Assembly (NCBI GenBank): GCA_001799995.1
Contig: MGUK01000088.1
Span: 1 to 54,454, forward strand
Length of the DNA stretch: 54,454 nucleotides
Direction: 5' to 3'
DNA from: Elusimicrobia bacterium GWF2_62_30
GTDB taxonomy: Bacteria; Elusimicrobiota; Elusimicrobia; Elusimicrobiales; UBA9959
Shown: positions 1 through 7,948 of the stretch, piece after piece
How the letters are laid out: each line of letters starts with the position of its first letter
Numbering within the stretch: the stretch's first letter is position 1
Position numbers and translations under genes: made by a program
The notes under the pieces: generated by a model
What the model was told of the DNA's origin: nothing
Seen by the model: only the letters and a program-made list of their open reading frames with translations
Database searches by the model: none

Positions 1-367
1 GGATGCCGCGGTAGGCGGCCTTCAGGGCTTTTTCCAGCTCTTCCTCGTCGTTGTCCACGAACTGCACGGCTAGCTCGCCTTCCAGGATCTCCGTGTTCAG
101 CTCCAGCTTCTCCGCTATTTCCAGCAGCAGCGGCCGGTAATCCTCCACTATCAGCGGCTCGGTGTAGCCCCAGTAGCAGAAGAAGGCCACGTGCGGGCAG
201 AGGGCGTAAGCCATGTCCAGCTCGGAGAGGCTGGAGGCGACGACGCGGTTGCGGGGCAGCTTGTAGGGCGGGGTGTCCACTTCTTCTATCGGGTGATAGG
301 CGCTTACCACCGTCGCGCGGCAGAACGGGCATTTCACTCTCTTGCGCCTGAAAATAAGCGGGCTCAT
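1..367 (-). CDS. Partial zinc-ribbon-like hypothetical protein (C-terminus off the window)
   Basis: I do not recognise the family. The frame opens with ATG at 365-367 on the minus strand and stays open to the window edge, giving about 122 residues. The visible protein begins MSPLIFRRKRVKCPFC and has a CPFC pair near residue 13, then a second cysteine-containing stretch (ALCPHVAFFCYWGY) around residues 60-75, so a small zinc-binding site is plausible. The rest is acidic and helical (EEELEKALKAAYRG). GC-rich codon use matches the neighbours. It is divergent from the ChaN-like gene at 453, with an 85 bp gap. Its far end is not visible, so length and domain content are unknown. Confidence 0.6.
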   Translation of the reverse strand, partial: MSPLIFRRKRVKCPFCRATVVSAYHPIEEVDTPPYKLPRNRVVASSLSELDMAYALCPHVAFFCYWGYTEPLIVEDYRPLLLEIAEKLELNTEILEGELAVQFVDNDEEELEKALKAAYRGI

Positions 368-440
368 GGGGTTAACTGATTGTATGTTTTCCGACGGGTG
401 CGTGTAAATCCGGCGCGGGGGCGCGGGCGGGCAAATTTAC

Positions 441-446
441 TATAAT
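441..446 (+). promoter_or_regulatory. Candidate -10 box (TATAAT) for a leaderless transcript
   Basis: A perfect TATAAT stands out from very GC-rich surroundings and lies 6 nt before the ATG at 453. No Shine-Dalgarno motif fits between them, so transcription would start at or next to the start codon. No clear -35 box is visible. Confidence 0.4.
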
Positions 447-452
447 TGGATT

Positions 453-1523
453 ATGATAAAACTGATTTTTTCCCTTATCCTGTTCGCGCAGTGCGCCGGC
501 GCGGCCTCGGTGAAAAAGCCCAAGGCCAACGTGGACGAAAGAAAGGCCCCCGAAACGCCGCCGGCCCCGATCGTGCTTACGCACGACGTCCCCAATTTCT
601 GCGTCTTCGGCTCGCAGTCCGGCAAAGCCTTCACCAGCGAGGCCGCCTTCAAATCCGTAGTGTGGAAGAACGACGTGGTGTACGTCGGAGAGACGCACGA
701 CCAGCCGCTGGACCATATGGCGCAGTTCGAGGCGCTCAAGGCCATGCGTATAGCCCGCGGCTCCAAGATAGCCGTCGGCTTCGAGATGCTCAACCAGACC
801 CTGCAGCCCGTGCTGGACGAGTACGCCGCCGGCAAAATAACGCAGGAGGAGTTCCTCAACAAGGCGGACTGGAAGAAGGAATGGGGCTTCGACTTCGGCA
901 TGTACAAGCCGCTGTTCGATTTTATCGCGGCCAACAAGCTGCGCGCGCTGGCGCTGAACGTGCCCAAGAAGGTGGTGGCCAAGATCGCGCGCACCGGCCT
1001 CGACAGCCTCAGCTCCGAAGAGAAAAGCTTCCTGCCCGAAAAAGTGGAGATCTCCGCGCACAAGAAATATAACGACTACCTCAAAGAGTCTTTCGACGGG
1101 CACGGCGATTCCCCGATGGCCAAGATGTTCACCATTGAGAATTACCTGGCCTCCATGGCCGCCTGGAACGAGGGCATGGGCGCGCGCATAGCGGACTTTG
1201 TCAACGCCAATCCCGGCTACGCGGTGCTGGTGATAGTCGGCAACGGCCACCTGATGTACAACGCGGCCATCCCGGCCTCGGTGAAGGCGCGCGCCAAAGA
1301 AGCCAGGCAGGCCACCTTCCTGACGGAGAGCGCCGCCGCCTGCCCGGAGAAGATGCCCAAAGAGAACAAGGATATGGCCAGCTATATCTGGTACCTGAAC
1401 CACGCGCCCAAACCGGAGGCCGCAGCCGCGCCTGTCGCGTCCACCGCCGCCACGGCCGCCGTTCCTGCCGTTCCGGCCGCCATGCCCGCCGCGGCGCAGC
1501 AGCCTGTCACCGAAAAAAAATAA
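453..1523 (+). CDS. ChaN-like (DUF399/TIKI superfamily) secreted protein
   Basis: 356 residues with an N-terminal signal sequence (about residues 1-18, ending near CAGAASV). The core has hallmarks of the ChaN haem-binding/TIKI-type fold: VYVGETHDQPLDHMAQFEAL with the Glu-Thr-His-Asp cluster, VGFEML, an EFLNKADW segment, and IVGNGHLMYN near residue 265. Known family members are membrane-anchored proteins linked to haem or iron uptake, and TIKI relatives are metalloproteases; which applies here is not shown by sequence. No clean lipobox cysteine is seen, though a Cys lies at residue 12. The last 50 residues are a low-complexity Ala/Pro/Val tail. The start lies just after a TATAAT box with no ribosome binding site. 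The MFS gene follows 27 bp later on the same strand. Confidence 0.75.
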   Translation: MIKLIFSLILFAQCAGAASVKKPKANVDERKAPETPPAPIVLTHDVPNFCVFGSQSGKAFTSEAAFKSVVWKNDVVYVGETHDQPLDHMAQFEALKAMRIARGSKIAVGFEMLNQTLQPVLDEYAAGKITQEEFLNKADWKKEWGFDFGMYKPLFDFIAANKLRALALNVPKKVVAKIARTGLDSLSSEEKSFLPEKVEISAHKKYNDYLKESFDGHGDSPMAKMFTIENYLASMAAWNEGMGARIADFVNANPGYAVLVIVGNGHLMYNAAIPASVKARAKEARQATFLTESAAACPEKMPKENKDMASYIWYLNHAPKPEAAAAPVASTAATAAVPAVPAAMPAAAQQPVTEKK

Positions 1524-1550
1524 TTTTCCGCGCGCGGTTCCCGGCGTTCT

Positions 1551-2807
1551 ATGAGATTCTTCACGAAATATGCCGCCTCGTTCCGCGCGTTCCAGCCTAA
1601 TGCGCGGCGCCTGCTGGCGCTGTCCTTCCTGCTGGCCTTCGCGCAGAACGTGTTCTCGCTGGTCTTCAACCTCTACATCCTGAAGCTGGGTTATGACCGC
1701 GACTTCCTGGGCGCGCTGGGCTCGCTGCCCATGCTGGCCGTGGCCGCGCTGGCGGTGCCGCTGGCGCTAACCTGCTCTAAGCTTTCGGCCCGCAAGACCC
1801 TGCTGATCTCGCTGGCCCTGACCTTCGTTTCCATGTGCGGGCTTTCGTTCTTCACCGGCCGAAGCGCGCTGATGTTCTTCTCCGCCCTGGGCGGCGCCGC
1901 GGCGGCCTTCTTTTCCATCACCATGTTCCCGCTGATGGCCCGCAGCTCGTCGGAGAGCGAGCGCCAGGACCTGTTCAGCGGGCAGTTCGCGGTCTCGATG
2001 GTGGCCGGCTTTGCGGGTTATCTTTGCGCCGGCTGGCTTACGGGGCTGGGCGCGCGGCTGTTCTCCGGCGGGGAGGAAAGCGCGGCCGTCTACCGGCTTA
2101 CCATGCTGGCGGCGCCGGCCCTGATAGCCGTAGCGGCCTGGCCGGCCTTCAGGATAAAAGAAGCCGCCGTCCCGGCGCAGTTCGGCGGCGCTATCGCCGG
2201 GATAAAGCTGCCGCACGCGCTGCTGGTGTTCGCGCCGCAGCTGATAGTGGGCTTCGGCGCCGGCATGATCATGCCGTACCTCAACGTTTTTTTCAAGAGC
2301 GGCTTCGACCTGCCTATCAGCAGCCTGGGTTTTTACATGGCGCTGATGCCGCTGGCCATGGCCGTGGGGGCCATGATAGGGCCGTGGCTGGTGCGGCGGC
2401 AGGGCCGCGTGCGCGCCATCATCACCTTCCAGTCGCTCTCCATCCCTTTCCTGGCGGCCATGGGTTTTTCCGGGCTGCTTCTGCCCACGGTGCTGGCCAC
2501 TTTTGCCCGCACCATGCTGATGAACGCCAGTTGGCCGGTGTACAGCGTGTTCATGCTCAGCCATTTCCCGGCCGCGCAGCACGCCGGGGCCAGCGCCATG
2601 TATTCCGCCGGCTGGAACCTTACCTTCGCGCTGGGCGCGCGCCTCAGCGGCCGCCTGCAGATGGATACCGGCTTCACCCTGTCTTTTCTCATCACCATAG
2701 TCTGCTACTGCTCCGCCACGCTGCTGCTGTCGCGCAAGTTCCTGCGCGCCGAAAAAAAAGCGGCGGCCGCCGCGCGGCCGGGTTTTGTGGAAACGCCTGA
2801 AATGTAG
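1551..2807 (+). CDS. Major facilitator superfamily (MFS) transporter
   Basis: 418 residues, almost entirely hydrophobic, with about 11-12 predicted membrane segments in two halves joined by a short charged loop near residues 205-220. The first half has the short charged inter-helix loop expected of MFS (LKLGYDRDFLGALGSLPML) and the second half repeats the pattern (GAMIGPWLVRRQGRVRA). It ends in a basic, Ala-rich tail. Substrate cannot be read from sequence. ATG at 1551 lacks a strong Shine-Dalgarno motif, and the gene is probably read through from the ChaN-like gene 27 bp upstream. The SulP-type transporter follows with its own promoter. Confidence 0.85.
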   Translation: MRFFTKYAASFRAFQPNARRLLALSFLLAFAQNVFSLVFNLYILKLGYDRDFLGALGSLPMLAVAALAVPLALTCSKLSARKTLLISLALTFVSMCGLSFFTGRSALMFFSALGGAAAAFFSITMFPLMARSSSESERQDLFSGQFAVSMVAGFAGYLCAGWLTGLGARLFSGGEESAAVYRLTMLAAPALIAVAAWPAFRIKEAAVPAQFGGAIAGIKLPHALLVFAPQLIVGFGAGMIMPYLNVFFKSGFDLPISSLGFYMALMPLAMAVGAMIGPWLVRRQGRVRAIITFQSLSIPFLAAMGFSGLLLPTVLATFARTMLMNASWPVYSVFMLSHFPAAQHAGASAMYSAGWNLTFALGARLSGRLQMDTGFTLSFLITIVCYCSATLLLSRKFLRAEKKAAAAARPGFVETPEM

Positions 2808-2816
2808 CCGCGCGCT

Positions 2817-2844
2817 TTGAGGCGGTTATTTTGTTTTGTATAGT
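2817..2844 (+). promoter_or_regulatory. Candidate sigma-70 promoter for the SulP fusion gene (leaderless)
   Basis: TTGAGG (2817-2822), a 16 bp spacer and TATAGT (2839-2844). The ATG follows only 8 nt after the -10 box and no Shine-Dalgarno motif is present, so the mRNA would be leaderless. Confidence 0.4.
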
Positions 2845-2852
2845 TTTTCAGA

Positions 2853-5081
2853 ATGTCGACAATAACTGAAAATTCTGCCGGACTCGCAAGACCGGACTGG
2901 GCCGACGCCTGGGGCGGAATGGCCGCCATGCTGGTGGCGTTGCCGTCGGCCATAGCTTTCGGCGTGGCCATGTACGCGCCGCTCGGGCCCGGCTTTGCCG
3001 GCGCCGGCGCCCTGGCCGGGGTGCTGGGCACCGCGGCCCTGGGCCTGCTCGCGCCCGCCCTGGGCGGCGCCCCGCGGCTGATCTCCGCGCCCTGCGCCCC
3101 CGCCGCCGCCGTCATGGCAGCGCTTTGCGCCAGGCTGGTGGCCGAGGGCGCGCCCGCACCGACCATAGTGGTCTCGCTGGCCCTGGTGGGCCTGTTCTCC
3201 GGCGCCCTGCAGGCCGTCTACGGCGCGCTGGGCGGCGGCCGCCTCATCAAATATATCCCGTACCCCGTAGTGACCGGCTACATGAGCGGCGTGGGCCTGC
3301 TCATCATACTTAAGCAGCTCAGCGCGCTGCTCGGTTTCGGTAAGGACGTCCCGGCGCTGCTCGGCCTGTTCTCCCCGTCGGCCTGGCAGTGGCCGGCGGT
3401 AAGCGTGGCGTTCTTCACCATCGCCGTGATGCTCATAGCTCCCAGGCTTACCAAAAAGGTCCCGGCGGCCATCCTCGGCCTGGCGGCCGGAGTGGCCGCG
3501 CATTTCGCGTACGGCTTCTTCCGGCCGGAACTGCTTATAATGGACGCGAACCCTTTCATCATCGGCCACATCTCCACCAGCCCCGGCGCTATTTTTTCCG
3601 GGATCTCCTCCAACTTCGGCGCGCTGGGCGGTTTGGGCCGCGCGGAGCTCTACGCCCTGCTGGGGCCCGCGCTTACGCTTTCTGTGCTGCTTTCCATCGA
3701 CACGCTCAAAACCTGCGTGGTGACCGACGCCATAGTGCGCTCGCGCCACGATTCCAACCGCGAGCTGCGCGGGCAGGGCGCGGGCAACATCGCCTCGGCG
3801 CTGCTGGGCGGCATGCCTGGCGCGGGCACGCTGGGCGCCACCATGGTGAGCCTGGCCGCCGGCGGCAAGACCCGCGCGGCCGGATTATTCGAAGGCGCTT
3901 TCGCGCTGGTGGCCGCGCTGGCGCTGGGCGGCGCCATGGGCCGCATCCCGCTGGCGGCCCTGGCCGGCATCCTGACCGTGGTCGGCCTGCGCATGATAGA
4001 CCGCTCCAGCGTGAAGCTGGCGCTGCGGCGCTCCACCATGCTGGATTTCGCGGTGATCTTGTCGGTGACGGGCACGGCGCTGGCGTCCGACCTGATAAAC
4101 GCCGCCGGCGTGGGGATAGCCCTTTCCATCCTGCTCTTTATCCGCGAGCAGATGCACAGCACCGTGATCCGGCGCAAAGCCACTGGCGCCGAGATGTCCT
4201 CCAAGCAGCACCGCCTGCCCGGAGAGCGCGTCGTGCTGGACGCGCGCGGGGCGGAAACACTTATCGTGGAGCTGCAGGGCAGCCTTTTCTTCGGCACTAC
4301 CGACCAGCTTTTTTCGGAGATAGAGGGCGAGATGCGCACCTGCCGCCGCCTCATCCTGGACATGCGCCGTGTCACGTCGGTGGATTTCACCGCCGTGCAC
4401 ATGCTCGAACAGGTGGGAGAGACGCTGCGCGAGCGAGGCGGGTCGCTGGCTTTCTCGCATTTGCCGGCCAGCCTGCCCACCGGGCAGGACCTGGGCGCTT
4501 ATTTCAAACACCTGGGGCTGACGCGCCGCGACAAGGCCGGCGGCCGCATCTTCGAGACCCTGCACGACGCGCTGGAATGGGCGGAGGACACGGCGCTGGA
4601 CGAGGCCGGCGTGGCGCGGCCCTCGGCGGGGGACCTGCTGGACCTTTCCAAAATAGATTTCCTGCGCCAGATAGCGCCGGCTTCGCTGGCGGACCTGCGG
4701 CCCATGTTCAGGGAAACCCGCGTGGAGGCGGGCAAGCCCGTGTTCCTGCGCAAAGGCCACGGCGGGGAACTGTTCCTGATACGCCGCGGGCACGTGCGCA
4801 TAGTGCTGCCGCTCAAGGACACGCACCGCCAGCATCACCTGGCCGTCTTCGGCCCCGGCGACTTCTTCGGCGAGGTGGCCTTCCTCGCGCGCACCCCGCG
4901 CACGGCCGACGCCATAGCCTTGACCGACGCCGATCTTTACGTGCTCACCCGCGACGATTTCGACGCCATCTCCCTTCTGCACCCGGCCGCCAGCGCCACC
5001 TTCTACGAGCGCATGGCCGGCGTAGAAGCCCTGCGCCTGCGCGACGCCGACCGCGAACTCCGCCGCCTCCAGGACAGCTAG
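2853..5081 (+). CDS. SulP-family anion transporter with STAS and cyclic-nucleotide-binding domains
   Basis: 742 residues. Residues about 15-425 form the SulP (SLC26-like) membrane domain, with repeated Gly/Ala-rich helices and the conserved region IKYIPYPVVTGYMSGVG. Residues about 450-560 are a STAS domain (VVLDARGAETLIVELQGSLF, then LILDMRRVTSVDFTAVHMLE). Residues about 605-730 are a CAP-type cyclic-nucleotide-binding domain, with a phosphate-binding cassette of the form GDFFGEVAFLARTPRTADA. SulP proteins move sulfate, bicarbonate or carboxylates across the inner membrane; the substrate is not evident. The extra sensory domain implies gating by a cyclic nucleotide or related ligand. It may be transcribed alone. 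A palindromic repeat lies immediately after the stop codon. Confidence 0.9.
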   Translation: MSTITENSAGLARPDWADAWGGMAAMLVALPSAIAFGVAMYAPLGPGFAGAGALAGVLGTAALGLLAPALGGAPRLISAPCAPAAAVMAALCARLVAEGAPAPTIVVSLALVGLFSGALQAVYGALGGGRLIKYIPYPVVTGYMSGVGLLIILKQLSALLGFGKDVPALLGLFSPSAWQWPAVSVAFFTIAVMLIAPRLTKKVPAAILGLAAGVAAHFAYGFFRPELLIMDANPFIIGHISTSPGAIFSGISSNFGALGGLGRAELYALLGPALTLSVLLSIDTLKTCVVTDAIVRSRHDSNRELRGQGAGNIASALLGGMPGAGTLGATMVSLAAGGKTRAAGLFEGAFALVAALALGGAMGRIPLAALAGILTVVGLRMIDRSSVKLALRRSTMLDFAVILSVTGTALASDLINAAGVGIALSILLFIREQMHSTVIRRKATGAEMSSKQHRLPGERVVLDARGAETLIVELQGSLFFGTTDQLFSEIEGEMRTCRRLILDMRRVTSVDFTAVHMLEQVGETLRERGGSLAFSHLPASLPTGQDLGAYFKHLGLTRRDKAGGRIFETLHDALEWAEDTALDEAGVARPSAGDLLDLSKIDFLRQIAPASLADLRPMFRETRVEAGKPVFLRKGHGGELFLIRRGHVRIVLPLKDTHRQHHLAVFGPGDFFGEVAFLARTPRTADAIALTDADLYVLTRDDFDAISLLHPAASATFYERMAGVEALRLRDADRELRRLQDS

Positions 5082-5086
5082 AGGGA

Positions 5087-5168
5087 GGGGACGCTGATGA
5101 CTTTATGACTATTTATCAACCGGCGGATACATTTGTTAATAACAAGTCATAAAGTCATCAGCGTCCCC
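5087..5168. repeat. Palindromic repeat element, type A (copy 1)
   Basis: Perfect 24 bp inverted repeat: left arm 5087-5110 begins GGGGACGCTGATGACTTTAT, and right arm 5145-5168 is its exact complement. The arms enclose a 34 bp loop rich in TTAAT/TCAAC. The tips (GGGGACGCTG / CAGCGTCCCC) recur at 7863, 11729 and 19386. It looks like a REP-type extragenic palindrome and could also act as a transcript-end hairpin for the SulP gene. Confidence 0.85.
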
Positions 5169-5183
5169 CCTAAAACAGAAGCC

Positions 5184-5212
5184 TTGACATTTGTTAAGTC
5201 GCCCCATATACT
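5184..5212 (+). promoter_or_regulatory. Strong sigma-70 promoter
   Basis: Perfect TTGACA at 5184-5189, a 17 bp spacer and TATACT at 5207-5212, lying 26 bp upstream of the ATG at 5239. A purine-rich ribosome site (AAGGGGGAAAG) lies between. Confidence 0.8.
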
Positions 5213-5238
5213 GTAAATAAAATAAGGGGGAAAGTTTT

Positions 5239-6426
5239 ATGAGAAAAATAATCGCGAGTGTAGTCGTGGTTCCCTTAATGTGTGTTGCCATTTATGCTCG
5301 GGATTTCAGCCTTAATACCATCACTGCTTCAAATATCAGTAGTTCAGACAATAACGGAAGTATCCAGCCGGCGCCGGCTTTCGCTTCAAAAAACACGAAT
5401 GATGCCTATGATTTTTCGGTAAAGCCCGGGACTGAAAAGTGGAAAGCGTTTGACGACAGCAGAGAAATGTTGAAAGCCTGCCAGGTGCCTGAGCAAATTC
5501 TCCGGAAAATGTCCACTGCCGGCCTGGTTAAAACCGTTATGAATCAACCGCTATTCTGGAGCACCATAATGTTCCATACGAAAACACCAGACAGCGCCGG
5601 CATGCAGTGGGGATTTAATGTCCTGGTTTCCCAGTTCAACGGCATCCAGGAATTACTCAAACGCAGGGATGCCGGGACCGAGTTGCTGCTGAAGTACCGT
5701 TCCATACCCCTGCCGAAAAAGGAAGCCAGCGACACTGAAATCGGCGATTATCTTTTCTATTGCTACAGTTTTGAAATCCTGTTCGCGCAGGGATACATCC
5801 GCGCCGGTTTAACTGAAACCCAGCTTGAGGAATTAAGAAAAGAACTTCTAGCAAAATATGAAATAAAAAAAGCATTAAAAAGTGAAGGAGGATACAGCAG
5901 AGAACTCATGGAACTTAACGGCCTTTTGCCGGATTCGCCAAAGCTCTATAATATAACTGTACCCACGCCTAAAGGTTATCCGGTAGAGGCGCTGCAAATG
6001 CAAGCGAGTGATGAAATGGACCCGAAGGTAATTGCACATTGCAATCAACTCACTATCTTGGAATATCCTAAAGCAACATGGGAAGCAAGCTGCACGCAAA
6101 TGTACAATTGCCATTCTTATGCTTGGTATAACCAGGCAACATCAAATACTGTATGGATAGATGGGCCGAACCAGGCAAAGTATTGGGAGGATGGCAGTTA
6201 TGTCCCATCCCCTTATGCCACTGCCGGAATGAAATTGAGTTATTCTAACGATAATCATTCCGCAGTTTTTGTATCCGGCGATTATCCGTCTACTAACCCT
6301 ACTGGGGCTCTTTGCCGTTCAAAGTGGGGAAACGGACCGTTAATGTTGCATCCATGCGGTAATGGAAAACCCTATGAGCCGTATAACGCAGTAGGGATAG
6401 TGGTCTATAGGCTTAATGTAAAATAG
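5239..6426 (+). CDS. Secreted protein with a putative Cys/His hydrolase-like C-terminal domain
   Basis: 395 residues. A signal peptide (MRKIIASVVVVPLMCVAIYA, cut near residue 20) indicates export. The middle (80-220) is helical with no recognised family. The C-terminal 110 residues contain NCHSYAWYNQ with Cys291-His292, then NDNHSAVFVSGDYP with His340, and SKWGNGPLMLHPC. This recalls NCHSYAW-type secreted domains of Firmicutes, which look like NlpC/P60- or CHAP-fold cysteine hydrolases; that is inference from motif memory. GC content is about 45-50% by eye, well below the flanking genes, and codon use is more AT-rich, suggesting transfer. It has its own strong promoter and sits between palindromic repeats at 5087 and 7863. 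Confidence 0.7.
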   Translation: MRKIIASVVVVPLMCVAIYARDFSLNTITASNISSSDNNGSIQPAPAFASKNTNDAYDFSVKPGTEKWKAFDDSREMLKACQVPEQILRKMSTAGLVKTVMNQPLFWSTIMFHTKTPDSAGMQWGFNVLVSQFNGIQELLKRRDAGTELLLKYRSIPLPKKEASDTEIGDYLFYCYSFEILFAQGYIRAGLTETQLEELRKELLAKYEIKKALKSEGGYSRELMELNGLLPDSPKLYNITVPTPKGYPVEALQMQASDEMDPKVIAHCNQLTILEYPKATWEASCTQMYNCHSYAWYNQATSNTVWIDGPNQAKYWEDGSYVPSPYATAGMKLSYSNDNHSAVFVSGDYPSTNPTGALCRSKWGNGPLMLHPCGNGKPYEPYNAVGIVVYRLNVK

Positions 6427-6466
6427 AATCCGCCCTGAACGCTACAAGACGTAAGCCTGTAGTTTT

Positions 6467-6663
6467 TTACTTATCACTTTCTTCCAGGAATTTCCCGGCT
6501 TCCAGCGCCGCACAGCAGCCCGCTCCGGCGGCTATAATAGCCTGTTCGTAATGGGGGTCCATCACGTCGCCTGCAGCGAAAAACGCGACCCGCCCGATGA
6601 AGACAGCCAGGTGGACCCGCGCGTTGATAAAAACGAAGGCATAGCCCCGCCAGCTTCCGAGGA
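6467..6663 (-). pseudogene. Thioredoxin reductase C-terminal relic
   Basis: On the minus strand one frame ending at a TAA (6467-6469) reads [20 protein letters not shown] followed by [18 protein letters not shown], clearly the C-terminal FAD-binding end of a thioredoxin-disulfide reductase (family pattern: FAAGDV, QAITAAG, GC.AALEA). The frame continues upstream only as far as about [14 protein letters not shown]. The VFIG segment is joined almost directly to FFAAGDV, so the roughly 25-30 residues that normally separate them are missing. There is no start codon, NADPH domain or CxxC redox motif. It is therefore a decayed fragment, lying between the lower-GC genes at 5239 and 6730. Confidence 0.75.
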
Positions 6664-6729
6664 TTAAAGAAAATTAACCGCGCTTATGTTTACTACGAAG
6701 TTGCCCCCGAACTCCGTCCCGCAGGGCAT

Positions 6730-7827
6730 TTATTTCTCAGACAGGCTTTGGTATCTTTTCTCGTCAGCTGCCGCCTTTCCGTATTCGCCCTTTCCACGAT
6801 ATGCAAGTCCACGGGCGGCATATGCCGGAGCATACTTCGGGGCAATCCCTATCGCCTTGGAACAATCTTTAATTGCCGCGTCTAAGTCCCCTTTCTTACC
6901 ATAGGCGAATCCGCGCCTGTAATATGCCGCGGCATACTTTGGATCAATTGCAAGCGACTTGGAAAAATCTTTGATTGCCGCGTCGTAATCGCCTTTTTGA
7001 GTATAGGCAATCCCACGGAGAGTATATGGCACAGGATACTTCGGGGCAATTGCTATCCCTTTGGAAAAATTTTCAATTGCCTTGTCGTAATCGCCTTTTT
7101 CCTGATACGCAAGTCCACAGTTGTTATATGCCTCCACATATTTCGGGTTAATCTTTATAGCTTCGGACAAATCTTTAATTGCCTTATCATACTCGCCTTT
7201 TTGAGTATAAACAAGTCCCCGGTTACCATATCCCACGGCATCCTTCGGCATGATTGCTATCACTTTGGAAAAATCCTCAATTGCCTTGCTGTATTCGTTC
7301 TTATTGTTATAGGCATGTCCCCGGGTATTATATGCCTCAATATGCTTCGGGTCAATTGCTATCGCCTTGGACAAATCTTCAATTGCCTTGTCGTACTCGC
7401 CTTTTTGATTATAGGCAAATCCACGGAGACCATAGGTCTTAGCTTGCCTCATGCCAAGTTCTATCGCCTTGGAAAAATCTTCAATTGCACTGTCATATTT
7501 GCCAAGACTAAAATAGGCATTCCCGCGATTATGATATATCGTGGGTTCTTCTGGGGTAAGTGTTGTCGCCTTGGAATAATCCTTAATCGCCTTGTTAAAC
7601 TCGCCCTTATTAGCGTAGGAAAGTCCGCGGCTGTGATATGTTGTGGGATCAGTCGGGTCAATTTCTATCACCCTGGAAAAATCTTCAATTGCTTTGTCAA
7701 ACTCGCCTTTCGCATGATAGGCCTTCCCGCGGCGAAAATATTCCCCGGCTTCCTTCGGGCCGGCCGAATATGCGCCGACAAACAGAGATAGAACCACCGT
7801 TAAGGTTAAACCCATTTTTCTAATCAT
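6730..7827 (-). CDS. Secreted tetratricopeptide-repeat (TPR) protein
   Basis: 365 residues. A signal peptide (MIRKMGLTLTVVLSLFVGAY) precedes about ten consecutive 34-residue TPR units of the form (A/T)Y.NRG.AY..KGEYDKAIEDFSKAI.IDPK that run to the C-terminus. The repeats are alike at DNA level too: phrases such as CTTGGAAAAATCTTCAATTG recur every 102 bp, indicating expansion by slippage or unequal recombination. TPR arrays bind partner proteins, and here that would be outside the cytoplasm. A GGAAG ribosome site lies a few bases before ATG. GC content is low (about 43-48% by eye) relative to the window, like the gene at 5239. No function beyond scaffolding can be assigned. Confidence 0.85.
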   Translation of the reverse strand: MIRKMGLTLTVVLSLFVGAYSAGPKEAGEYFRRGKAYHAKGEFDKAIEDFSRVIEIDPTDPTTYHSRGLSYANKGEFNKAIKDYSKATTLTPEEPTIYHNRGNAYFSLGKYDSAIEDFSKAIELGMRQAKTYGLRGFAYNQKGEYDKAIEDLSKAIAIDPKHIEAYNTRGHAYNNKNEYSKAIEDFSKVIAIMPKDAVGYGNRGLVYTQKGEYDKAIKDLSEAIKINPKYVEAYNNCGLAYQEKGDYDKAIENFSKGIAIAPKYPVPYTLRGIAYTQKGDYDAAIKDFSKSLAIDPKYAAAYYRRGFAYGKKGDLDAAIKDCSKAIGIAPKYAPAYAARGLAYRGKGEYGKAAADEKRYQSLSEK

Positions 7828-7862
7828 AATGCTTCCTCACAGCTGTCTGGCTAAAAGGGGAT

Positions 7863-7944
7863 AGGGGACGCTGGTAAGTATTTAAGGTTTTATCAACCGA
7901 CGGGGAATTGTCGATAGTGACTCAAATACTTACCAGCGTCCCCT
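7863..7944. repeat. Palindromic repeat element, type A (copy 2)
   Basis: Arms 7863-7883 and 7924-7944 are exact complements over 21 bp (AGGGGACGCTGGTAAGTATT...). The element is 82 bp, the same total length as copy 1 at 5087, but the inner stem sequence differs while still pairing. It marks the downstream border of the low-GC segment. Confidence 0.85.
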
Positions 7945-7948
7945 AGCG

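Noticed and set aside
6780-7740. Regularly spaced repeats that might suggest a CRISPR array
   Set aside because: The 102 bp period equals 34 codons, the frame is open throughout and encodes TPR units; there are no spacers or cas genes.
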